Source: Tropicibacter sp. Alg240-R139
Lineage (GTDB): Bacteria; Pseudomonadota; Alphaproteobacteria; Rhodobacterales; Rhodobacteraceae
Reading direction: 5' to 3'
Length of the DNA stretch: 64,000 nt
Assembly (NCBI RefSeq): GCF_900537075.1
Contig: NZ_UNRA01000007.1
Coordinates: forward strand, 1-64,000
Of this stretch, positions 45,743 through 53,675 are shown one piece after another (position 1 is the first letter of the stretch; each line of letters begins with the position of its first letter). The notes beneath the pieces are model-generated. The model was not told where the DNA came from. It did no database searches and saw only the letters and a list, made by a program, of their open reading frames with translations. The position numbers and the translations under genes were made by a program.

Positions 45743-46108
45743 ATGCTGAACTTCTTGACCGGCCTGTTCAAACCCCAGGTCGCCAAAGCACCGCCGATCA
45801 CGTCCGAAACGTCGATGAATTTCGACACGGACAGCGTCGGACCATTCCTGATTGGTTTGTTGAACAATCCGCGCTTTGGCCTGCCGTCCGATCTGCCCGT
45901 AGCTATTTCGCAGGCACTGCCCGGCATCCTTGTCGATGGTAAACAGCGCTGGCAGATTGACGGTGATTTCGATGGTGCAAAGGTGCAAATCGATATCGAA
46001 GTTTTCATGGACGACATCGACGCGCCGGACATGTACTTTTTCTCGACCCAACCCGTGATTGACGAGATCGAACGGGAATTGACCGCATTTGGCGACCTGA
46101 TGGAGTAA
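45743..46108 (+). CDS. Protein of unknown function
   Basis: The 121-residue soluble protein has a small start helix (MLNFLTGLFKPQVAK) and an acidic, mixed alpha/beta body (LGPFLIGLLNN-like, WQIDGDFDGAKVQIDIEVFMDDID). It resembles no family I know. It lies 52 bases after the alcohol dehydrogenase gene and 6 bases before the enolase-superfamily gene, so it is likely co-transcribed with the latter. GCGGGAGCGG is a fair ribosome-binding site. Confidence 0.6.
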   Translation: MLNFLTGLFKPQVAKAPPITSETSMNFDTDSVGPFLIGLLNNPRFGLPSDLPVAISQALPGILVDGKQRWQIDGDFDGAKVQIDIEVFMDDIDAPDMYFFSTQPVIDEIERELTAFGDLME

Positions 46109-46114
46109 CCCCCC

Positions 46115-47347
46115 ATGAAGCTGCAAGACCTCGACATCATCATCACGGCACCACCCGCGCCCGGTTGGGGCGGGCGCTATTGGATTCTGGTCAAGCTGAC
46201 CACCGATACCGGCATCACCGGTTGGGGCGAATGCTATGCCTCGTCCATCGGGCCCGAGGCCATGAAACCGGTGATCCGCGATGTGTTTGACCGTCACATG
46301 GCAGGCGAAAACCCCGAAAACATCGAGTTGATGTTCCGTCGCGCCTATTCCAGCGGTTTCACCCAACGCCCCGATCTGACGGTTATGGGCGCGTTTTCGG
46401 GGCTGGAAATCGCCTGTTGGGACATTCTGGGTAAGGATCGCAACCGGCCAGTGCATGCGCTGCTTGGCGGTCGGATGAATGACCGTATCCGGGCTTACAC
46501 CTACCTCTATCCGCTACCTCATCACGATCTGAATGAGTTTTGGACCTCGCCCGAATTGGCCGGCGAAAGTGCCGCCGAAATGGTGCGCCGGGGGTATACC
46601 GCGATCAAGTTCGATCCGGCTGGGCCTTATACGATGCGCGGCGGCCATATGCCTGCAATGACCGACATCTCGCTGTCAGTGGCATTTTGCAAAGCCATCC
46701 GCGAGGCGGTGGGAGATAAGGCCGATCTGCTCTTTGGCACCCACGGGCAGTTCAACACCGCAGGCGCAATCCGTCTGGGCCAAGCGCTGGAACCCTATTC
46801 CCCGCTTTGGTTCGAAGAACCCACGCCGCCTGACAACATTAAGGACATGGCCCGTGTAGCACGCAACGTGCGCATCCCGGTGGCCACCGGTGAGCGCATG
46901 ACCACCAAGGCCGAGTTTGCCGCTGTTTTACGCACCGGTGCGGCCGAGATCCTGCAACCCGCGCTTGGTCGGGCTGGCGGCATCTGGGAGATGAAGAAAG
47001 TCGCGGCGATTGCCGAAGTGTTCAACGCTCAGATGGCACCACATCTATATGCGGGTCCCGTCGAATGGGCGGCAAATATCCAACTGGCCGCCTCGATCCC
47101 AAACATCCTGTTGGCTGAAAGCATCGAGACCCCGTTTCACGACGCGTTGATCAAAGGTTCTATCCGAGTTCAGGACGGGTTCATCACGCCGCCCGAAACC
47201 CCCGGTCTGGGCATTGAGGTAGACGAGGACCTGGCCCGTGCGCATCCCTACTCGGGTGACGGGCTGCACCTGCAAATGCAAGAGCAGCCCTGCGACTACA
47301 AGGGCGGCAATGCCTTTCAGGGTGGCGCACCTGCCAAGAAGGGGTGA
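46115..47347 (+). CDS. Enolase-superfamily (mandelate racemase-like) dehydratase
   Basis: The 410-residue protein has the capping N-terminal domain and a TIM barrel. The KxD-type lysine is in GYTAIKFDPAGPY; FEEPTPPDN and VATGERMTTK give the second and third metal Glu; the last-strand His is in APHLYAGPVE. The first metal Asp (usual LMVDAN) is replaced by LLFGTHGQF, so the ligand may be the His. Sugar-acid dehydration is likely; the exact sugar is not known. A regulator gene overlaps its end region. Confidence 0.85.
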   Translation: MKLQDLDIIITAPPAPGWGGRYWILVKLTTDTGITGWGECYASSIGPEAMKPVIRDVFDRHMAGENPENIELMFRRAYSSGFTQRPDLTVMGAFSGLEIACWDILGKDRNRPVHALLGGRMNDRIRAYTYLYPLPHHDLNEFWTSPELAGESAAEMVRRGYTAIKFDPAGPYTMRGGHMPAMTDISLSVAFCKAIREAVGDKADLLFGTHGQFNTAGAIRLGQALEPYSPLWFEEPTPPDNIKDMARVARNVRIPVATGERMTTKAEFAAVLRTGAAEILQPALGRAGGIWEMKKVAAIAEVFNAQMAPHLYAGPVEWAANIQLAASIPNILLAESIETPFHDALIKGSIRVQDGFITPPETPGLGIEVDEDLARAHPYSGDGLHLQMQEQPCDYKGGNAFQGGAPAKKG

Positions 47348-47399
47348 CATTGATCCAGCGGCTGAGGCATTATGCGGTCACGACTTTTTTCAGGAACCC

Positions 47400-47753
47400 G
47401 TGACCGTGACGCTTCAACCCTCTGCCTCTCTTTCGCCAGACACACCTGATAGCATGGCCGCCAGCGCCAGTCAGGCGGCAGCCTATCTCAAGACGTTGGC
47501 GCATGAGGGACGGTTGATGATCCTGTGTCACCTGGGCACAGGCGAGCGGTCGGTGGGTGAGTTGGAAGAGTTGTTGCAAATGCGGCAAGCAGCAGTCAGC
47601 CAAATGCTGGCACGGCTGCGCGATGAGGGGCTGGTCACCACCCGCCGCGACGGCAAGACCATCTATTATTCGCTGTTGGATCACAAAACCGAGCAAGTCA
47701 TTGGCCTACTACACAGCTTGTTCTGTTCCCAAGAGCAGTTTCAAGAAGCGTAA
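47400..47753 (+). CDS. ArsR-family regulator
   Basis: The 117-residue winged helix has AAAYLKTLAHEGRLMILCHLG and ELLQMRQAAVSQMLARLRDEGLVTTRRDGKTIYYSL. There is no obvious metal-binding Cys motif of ArsR (CVCDL) or SmtB type. A GTG start at 47400 (AGGAA just before) is preferred; GTG at 47406 and ATG at 47454 are alternatives. The gene is co-directional with the sugar-acid dehydratase and may regulate it. The reading frame further upstream overlaps that gene. Confidence 0.78.
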   Translation: MTVTLQPSASLSPDTPDSMAASASQAAAYLKTLAHEGRLMILCHLGTGERSVGELEELLQMRQAAVSQMLARLRDEGLVTTRRDGKTIYYSLLDHKTEQVIGLLHSLFCSQEQFQEA

Positions 47754-47776
47754 TTTGCGTTGAAACCACAAAACCG

Positions 47777-48010
47777 GGGCACTCCCGCACCCGAGCGATC
47801 CCGACTTCGTCGGCATCGCTATCGGCCTTGGGCCTAGCGCCGCGCTGCGCGCGGCGCGGTCCCGTCTGTTGCGAATGTTTCGCCCCAAAGGCGAGGCGCA
47901 GGCAGCCTTGGGGCATTCCCTCACAATCAATCGCCAACTGCCGAGCGTAGCGAGGCCGGGCCCAACCGGAGGCGATGTCCCGTCAGGGCATCAACGAAGG
48001 GCGGGAGCGC
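47777..48010 (+). repeat. Structured dispersed repeat (copy 4 of 5)
   Basis: Same modules: GCACTCCCGCACCCGAGCG, CCGACTTCGTCGG, GCGCCGCG/CGCGGCGC, a variable middle, CTGCCGAGCG, AGCGAGGCCGGGCCC, GATGTCCC-GTCA-GGGCATC and GGGCGGGAGC. It lies exactly between the stop codons of the ArsR gene (24 bases) and the pseudo-ABC gene (28 bases). The paired end arms vary but stay complementary. Confidence 0.88.
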
Positions 48011-48038
48011 TTCGAACTTCTAGCGCCGCTCGCCTGCA

Positions 48039-51000
48039 TCAATTGGACACGTAGCCTGCGACCACTTGCAACAGCTTGAACGCTGTCGCTGCATCATTTT
48101 CGACCACCGCCAGAAACTCCTCTTCGCCGATACGCAAACAGGTGATGTCTGTTTCTGCCACCATCGACAGCGCGCGTGGCACCTTGCGGATGAGGCCCAG
48201 CTCTCCGACCAAGGTTCCCGCGCCCACGTTGGCAATGAGTTGGTCATCGGCCCCGTCCTGTGGCAGGTACAACCCCGCCTCGCCATCGATCATCATATAC
48301 GCGCCATCCGTGGGCTCGTCGTCTTTCAGGAACACCACCTCGCCGGCTTTGGCGTCATACCAGCGCGCGCCAAAAGCCAAAAGCCGCAGTTGTCTCCGGT
48401 CAAGCTCAGAAAAGATAGGTGTCTTTTCCAGCGCACGCAGTTTGCGCGCCAAATCTGCCGAGGCGACACTGTCCTCTTCGGCTTCGGTTTGGGCCTCTTC
48501 GGTGACAATGCGGCCCTGCTGGATCTCCAGGAACACGTCAAAGACACCGGGCGACTGAAACTGATCGTTCAGATAGATCACAGTCGTATCCGGCAACAGC
48601 GCCCGCAGGTTCCGATACACAGCCACCTGAGTGTCCATATCATAGCTGTCCAATGCCTTATCCAGGATTAACACGTCCGGCTTCTTGATTGTCGCACGGG
48701 TAAAGGCCAGCGGTTCGGCAAAAACAGCCGGCAGGTTTGTTCCGCCCAAGGCAACTGGTACGTCATAGATCAGCTCGATCACCTGCGCCTGCGCGCCATG
48801 TTCGGCCAGTGTGTCCGCGATCAGCTTGCGCAGCTCGTCTGACTTTGCGCCGCCGACTTCGCTCACCTTGCCAAAAAGAGCGTTTTCCAGAACAGTCAGG
48901 CCGGGTGCATAACTTCCGGGCGACAGCGGCGAGAACACCCCGTCCAGCGATTGCAACAGTTCTGCCGAATGCCCGCGACGGACTTCCAGAATACGCGCTT
49001 TGAGTTCCTCCGAGAATGCCGGTCCGATCTGATCAGCCGAGATGCGAAACGGTACCGCCATAAGGTTTGCCAGTTCGGTGTCATCCAACGCAGCCGCCCC
49101 GTCAGCCCGAGTCTTTTCGATCAGTTCGACCGCAGTTTCATAGGTCTTGACCTCAAGCCCCAGCTTGCGAAACAGCGGATGATCGGTTCCATCCAGGCCA
49201 AAGATCTGGCGCAACATGTCGATCACGTCCTGAGTCAGGCTGACCAATGTTTCATCCACATGCAGCGAGCGAAGCATGGCCAGGAATTCAGTTTGCGAGG
49301 CGATCATGTCCTGCGAAATGGCCACCGCTGGCGTCGCAAACAGGAGGTTCTCTGCCACTGGCAGCGCAGGGTTGTAGGTGTCTGGTTCAAAAAGATAGGC
49401 TTGCGCCTGCAACCCAGAGTCCTGCATCGCCTGCTGCACGACCGGACGCAATTCGATCAATCGCGCAGCCAGCTCGGGATGATCAGAGGCATCAAACTTT
49501 TGCTCGGCGCCGCGCCGGAACAGGGCCGCACCCGACCCCATCCCTTCGATCAAGCGCAACCACCAGGCACGCAATGCAGCCTCGTCGTTCAGACCCGCAA
49601 GTGTTGGATCCAACCATTCGGCATCAAAGGGATCTTCACTGTTTCCTGCTCGGACTGCTTCGCGGTGCGCCTTGCCGTCAATGCTGTCACCTTGTGGATG
49701 CTGCCGCATTGGCATCATGACGTTGTCGCCAATGCTACCCTGAAACATGACCGGGCGAGATGTGGCATGTCCTATCCGCGATGCAATCACCGCCTGGTGC
49801 AGTTCGGATAAATTGTGGTCAGAAACCCGCACTGTACCGCTGGATGGCATGATCTCACGCGTGAGCAGTTCGGCCAGCGCGCGCCGATCCTCTTCGCTGG
49901 GTGCCGCGATCCCGATGATACCACCGCCGGGCAGTGTCGCGGTCAGGTCGTCCAGCACCAGGTTGCCATCCGCATCCCGGACCGAGACATGTTTCAACTC
50001 GATGTCACCATCCAGCTTGGGGCGGCCTTCCGGTTCGCCCTCAAACAAGTTTTCATCCACCATACCAGGCGGGGCAAAGCGGTCCAGGATCACCTCCCAC
50101 CGGATCGACATGTCCTGGGTCTGGTTGTAATAGGTCAGCAACTCTTTCCAGGGGGAACTCAGGTCCTTGTAAGCCGCCAGTGCCGCCACCAAAGCACCCA
50201 GAGACACGGCTCCCTGCAGCACCAGATAGCCGCCAATGGAAAAGAAGAAAAACGGGGTCAGCTGCGAGATGAAGTTGTTAAGGAACTTCATGAAGAACTT
50301 CTTCTGGTAGATTTCGAAGCGAATGTCGAACAGACGCCCCAACTGATCCGTGATCGCCGCACGGCGATACCGCCAGCCGCCATTGGCACGCAGGGTCGAT
50401 GCCCCGGCAGCACTTTCCCCAATTTGGGCGGCAAGTATGCGCACCTCTTGGATGCGTTTCTTGTTCAGCAAGTTAATCTGCTTTTGCAGCTTTGGGATCA
50501 GCCAAGCCTGCAAGGGGATCAGGGCAACAGCGGCCAAACCGAACCAGAAGCTTTGCAAAAACAGAAACGACAAGATGGTGATCATCTGCCCCGCCTGCAG
50601 CACCGGCTGGCTGATAGCATCCCCCATCAACCCACCCATCGGCTCGCTTTCAGCGGTGACCATAGACACCATTTCACCCTGGCTGACGCGTTCGAAGTAA
50701 GGTTGGGGAAAACGCATGATCCGGGCGATCAGCTGGTATCGGAACCGGCGCAGCATCCGCTCGCTCAACACACCCTTCATCGTGTTGATGCGCATCTTCA
50801 TAAGCCCGTGCGCCAGCACAGCCAGCAAAAAGCCGGTACATAGAATACCAAGGAAGGTGATCTGATCAAAGGTGTATCCCCAGAGATCAATGGTAGAGCT
50901 CGCCGCGCCGATGGCGTCATTGATGATCCGCTTGGGCAGTTCCAACGTCAGGTAGAGTAACGGGAAAAGTGTCGTCGTAATCGCCAGCAAGATCAGCTGG

Positions 51001-51092
51001 TCACGTTTCGAATACTTCCAGATAAAGCTAAAAATTGAGCGTTCTATGGGACTGTTCCTGAATTGCAGCGTGGCCGGGCACCAGACGGGCAA
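48039..51092 (-). CDS. ABC-exporter-like membrane protein with degenerate ATPase and cNMP-binding domain
   Basis: About 1017 residues; the TTG start at 51092 is uncertain. Residues about 20-330 form a type I exporter membrane domain. The ATPase domain (from about 360) has lost its chemistry: the P-loop reads AAPSEEDRRA (lacks GKS/T), the signature LSGGQ is gone, Walker B reads DVLILDKALDS (Glu to Lys) and the H-loop His is Asn. About 300 extra residues lie inside the domain, with two VAENLLFA/VLENALFG-like segments. A C-terminal cyclic-nucleotide-binding domain (about 885-1010) keeps GELGLIRKVPRA. Probably a non-hydrolysing, cAMP-responsive membrane protein (inference). Confidence 0.85.
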   Translation of the reverse strand: MPVWCPATLQFRNSPIERSIFSFIWKYSKRDQLILLAITTTLFPLLYLTLELPKRIINDAIGAASSTIDLWGYTFDQITFLGILCTGFLLAVLAHGLMKMRINTMKGVLSERMLRRFRYQLIARIMRFPQPYFERVSQGEMVSMVTAESEPMGGLMGDAISQPVLQAGQMITILSFLFLQSFWFGLAAVALIPLQAWLIPKLQKQINLLNKKRIQEVRILAAQIGESAAGASTLRANGGWRYRRAAITDQLGRLFDIRFEIYQKKFFMKFLNNFISQLTPFFFFSIGGYLVLQGAVSLGALVAALAAYKDLSSPWKELLTYYNQTQDMSIRWEVILDRFAPPGMVDENLFEGEPEGRPKLDGDIELKHVSVRDADGNLVLDDLTATLPGGGIIGIAAPSEEDRRALAELLTREIMPSSGTVRVSDHNLSELHQAVIASRIGHATSRPVMFQGSIGDNVMMPMRQHPQGDSIDGKAHREAVRAGNSEDPFDAEWLDPTLAGLNDEAALRAWWLRLIEGMGSGAALFRRGAEQKFDASDHPELAARLIELRPVVQQAMQDSGLQAQAYLFEPDTYNPALPVAENLLFATPAVAISQDMIASQTEFLAMLRSLHVDETLVSLTQDVIDMLRQIFGLDGTDHPLFRKLGLEVKTYETAVELIEKTRADGAAALDDTELANLMAVPFRISADQIGPAFSEELKARILEVRRGHSAELLQSLDGVFSPLSPGSYAPGLTVLENALFGKVSEVGGAKSDELRKLIADTLAEHGAQAQVIELIYDVPVALGGTNLPAVFAEPLAFTRATIKKPDVLILDKALDSYDMDTQVAVYRNLRALLPDTTVIYLNDQFQSPGVFDVFLEIQQGRIVTEEAQTEAEEDSVASADLARKLRALEKTPIFSELDRRQLRLLAFGARWYDAKAGEVVFLKDDEPTDGAYMMIDGEAGLYLPQDGADDQLIANVGAGTLVGELGLIRKVPRALSMVAETDITCLRIGEEEFLAVVENDAATAFKLLQVVAGYVSN

Positions 51093-51239
51093 AACTCGTC
51101 AATACGTATCAAACCTACTCTGCGTCACGGTTTGCAGGCAAATGGATTTACGAACGTTCTGTTTGCCCTGTCTGTGAACCAGTTCATTTGCAGCCATCCG
51201 GATATGCGCTTAAGCTGAGTCTCGGCAAAACTCGGGAGG

Positions 51240-51635
51240 ATGGCTTTGCCTGAATTGGTCAGCTCTGTGCTGTTGTTGTTTAGCTTGTTGATGGTCAAGC
51301 ATATGTTTGCGGATTTTTATCTGCAAACACCAAAGATGCTATCTGGACGCTGCCAATATTGGCATATGGGGCGGGCGATGCATGCCGGTGTGCATGTACT
51401 GGGCTCTATTTTCGTGTTTCTGATTATGGGCGCGCCGCTGGCATTCATCGCGATCATAGTGGCGCTGGAATGGATCGTCCATTTTAACATCGACTTTGGT
51501 AAGGCCAGTTACTCGGAGAAAAAAGCTCTCAACCCGACACAAGGCGCATTCTGGCGCGCGATGGGTTTAGATCAGTGCCTGCACAACCTGACCTATGTGG
51601 CGATGACCTGGGCCTGGGTAAGCTACGCAGCGTAA
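51240..51635 (+). CDS. DUF3307 membrane protein
   Basis: The 131-residue protein has helices at about 5-28 and 55-80 and the family motif HMFADFYLQTPKML, with HVLGSIFVFLIM and DQCLHNLTYVAM. The function of the family is unknown. GGAGG touches the ATG at 51240, too close for a normal start, whereas a TTG at 51246 has an ideal 6-base spacing. The gene faces the cyclase gene across a repeat copy and is divergent from the pseudo-ABC gene. Confidence 0.82.
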   Translation: MALPELVSSVLLLFSLLMVKHMFADFYLQTPKMLSGRCQYWHMGRAMHAGVHVLGSIFVFLIMGAPLAFIAIIVALEWIVHFNIDFGKASYSEKKALNPTQGAFWRAMGLDQCLHNLTYVAMTWAWVSYAA

Positions 51636-51673
51636 CCTCGGTCAATTCCTGACAACCTTGCTTCGCAGTTCAA

Positions 51674-51901
51674 GGGGGGGCTCCCGCCCGTCGTCGATGC
51701 CCCTTCCGGGACACCTCCTCCCGTTGGGCCGGGCCTCGCTGCGCTCGGCGGTTGCACCAGATGGCGGCCGCCAACCGCTGGTGGATCAGTTGGTCATTCT
51801 CGTTTTGGCGGGACCGCGCCGGGCCTAGCCCGGTGCTACGCCCAAGACCGCTAGCGGTGTCGACGAAGTCGGGATCGCTCGGGCGCGGGGGCCCCCCGAG
51901 A
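51674..51901 (-). repeat. Structured dispersed repeat, inverted (copy 5 of 5)
   Basis: On the minus strand the same order is read: CGCGCCCGAGCG, CCCGACTTCGTCGAC, CCGCTAGCGG, variable middle, CCGCCGAGCG, AGCGAGGCCCGGCCCAACGG, GGTGTCCC-GGAA-GGGGCATC and GGGCGGGAGCC. It lies between the convergent stops of the DUF3307 and adenylate cyclase genes. Only the orientation differs from the other copies. Confidence 0.85.
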
Positions 51902-51911
51902 GGAAGTGCCA

Positions 51912-53624
51912 TCAGAGACGAGTGGCAGAATACGCCGGAACTGGATCGGCGTATCCTTTGAGTGGGATCGGTTCAAGCGCGTCAAAGACCACACCGTTTC
52001 GATCCAGCGCCGCGTCACGTGTGGCTTGATCGACCAGGACCTGATCCGGGTCAGCCTTGGAACAGAGCCGAGCCGAAAGGTTCACAGTGGAACCCAGCAC
52101 TGTGAAATCCATCCGATCGCGCGCACCCATAGCCCCCATCACCACCTCGCCCGAAGCGACGCCGATGCCCACATGCAGATTGTGTTCGGGGTGCTCGACA
52201 AGAAGCCGCACCATCGCCTGCGTGATCCCCACCGCACATTCCACGGCGCGCAGCTCCATGTCCTCGCCTTCGAAGACGGCAACCAACGCGTCCCCGATAA
52301 ATTTGTCCACATCGCCGCCGAATTCGGTCACGATATCGGCCTGCACATCGAAATACTGGTTCAGCACTTCGATCACAACTTCGGGCGGCACCCGTTCAGA
52401 GAATTCGGTATAGCCGCGAATGTCAGTGAAAATGACCGAGATGCGCCGTCGCTCACCGCCGCGTTCCATCCCTTCGGCCTCGGCCCCTTGGATTGCGGAC
52501 ATGGTGCCGTGCGAGACGAACTTCATCAATTCCATCCGCTCACCCAGATGTGTGATCATCTGGTTGATCCGGCGCGCCAAATCACCGATCTCGTCGCGCG
52601 CACGGACATTTTCAACGCGGGCTGCAAAGTTCCCCTCCCCCACCTTTTCAGCAACCGTACCGATGGCCAGGATCGGTCGGGTCAGCTGCCGTGCAAAGAT
52701 CATCGCCCCTACAGCCGCAATAGCAAATCCGATCAGGCCCACGATCAGGATTTGCCGTGTTATCGCGTTGACCACAGCATAGGCATTGTCTTCGCTCAAC
52801 TCTGTGATCACCGCCCATTGGAACCAATCGGGAAAGGCATAAGCGCCCAGCATCGCCCTTCCGTCGGGGCGCACATAAGGTTCCAATGCGTCTGCCCGCG
52901 CGCCCGCTACGATCAGCGGCATGGTCGAGGCCACGATCTGACGCTGGATCAGCAGTTCGGTGTCACCGCCCAGCGCCCGTCGCCCGGCTTGATCAACGAT
53001 CGTGATCTCGCCGCGCTGTGCGAATGGGTGGCGACGCACCATATCGCCCAGGATCGACAACTCGATCTTGGCCGCCATCGTCACCTGACGGCCGGCAATC
53101 TGGGTCGTGAGCGGCAGCGCCAGCGTGGCCAGCCAATCACCCGTCTCCGGCAGACGGTTCACAACAGGGCGACCAAACTGACCGGTGCCCTCAAACGCCC
53201 GGATCAGATCGGGTGACGTTGCCAGGGTGGCCACCGGATCAAGTCCCGCCTGGGCAAGTTTCTCGGCGAACCCTTCGTTTGCCACCAGTATGGGCAAATC
53301 CGAGCCTTCGACCGACAGTTGCAGCGCCACGACTTGAGGCAACTCTTCTAACCCCAGAGTCAGCAGAGACACCTTTTGCGGCACCCCCAATTCGTTGCTA
53401 TCCACCCCGTTTCGGATCACCATTAATGGGGTCAGCCAGCGCCCTTCGAACGTATTGTCAAAAGCTGTGCGCAGCTGTGCGGCCACCGTTGTCAGGTCCT
53501 CGTTAGCAGCACTTTTGAGCTCGTCGCGCGACAGCTGCGTCAGATTTTGCCCGACCAGGGCCAGCGGGCCAACGGCAAGCAAAACAGCAAAAACAAAGAA
53601 CTTGAGGCGCAAAGGGAATCTCAT
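51912..53624 (-). CDS. Sensor adenylate cyclase (class III) with HAMP domain
   Basis: The 570-residue protein has an N-terminal membrane helix (about 8-25), an extracytoplasmic sensor (about 30-280, dCache-like), a second helix (IVGLIGFAIAAVGAMIF), a HAMP segment (RQLTRPILAIGTVAEKVGEG) and a catalytic domain. There VIFTDIRGYTEFSE gives the metal Asp, DVDKFIGDALVAVF the Lys and second Asp, and DFTVLGSTVNLSARL the Asp/Asn; Lys and Asp favour ATP, hence cAMP. It is the last gene of an operon with PKD and LysM/FecR proteins. Confidence 0.92.
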   Translation of the reverse strand: MRFPLRLKFFVFAVLLAVGPLALVGQNLTQLSRDELKSAANEDLTTVAAQLRTAFDNTFEGRWLTPLMVIRNGVDSNELGVPQKVSLLTLGLEELPQVVALQLSVEGSDLPILVANEGFAEKLAQAGLDPVATLATSPDLIRAFEGTGQFGRPVVNRLPETGDWLATLALPLTTQIAGRQVTMAAKIELSILGDMVRRHPFAQRGEITIVDQAGRRALGGDTELLIQRQIVASTMPLIVAGARADALEPYVRPDGRAMLGAYAFPDWFQWAVITELSEDNAYAVVNAITRQILIVGLIGFAIAAVGAMIFARQLTRPILAIGTVAEKVGEGNFAARVENVRARDEIGDLARRINQMITHLGERMELMKFVSHGTMSAIQGAEAEGMERGGERRRISVIFTDIRGYTEFSERVPPEVVIEVLNQYFDVQADIVTEFGGDVDKFIGDALVAVFEGEDMELRAVECAVGITQAMVRLLVEHPEHNLHVGIGVASGEVVMGAMGARDRMDFTVLGSTVNLSARLCSKADPDQVLVDQATRDAALDRNGVVFDALEPIPLKGYADPVPAYSATRL

Positions 53625-53675
53625 TGACGCCGATCCTAGTTCACAAGTGTAACAACGTCTTCAAAATTCCACGGC

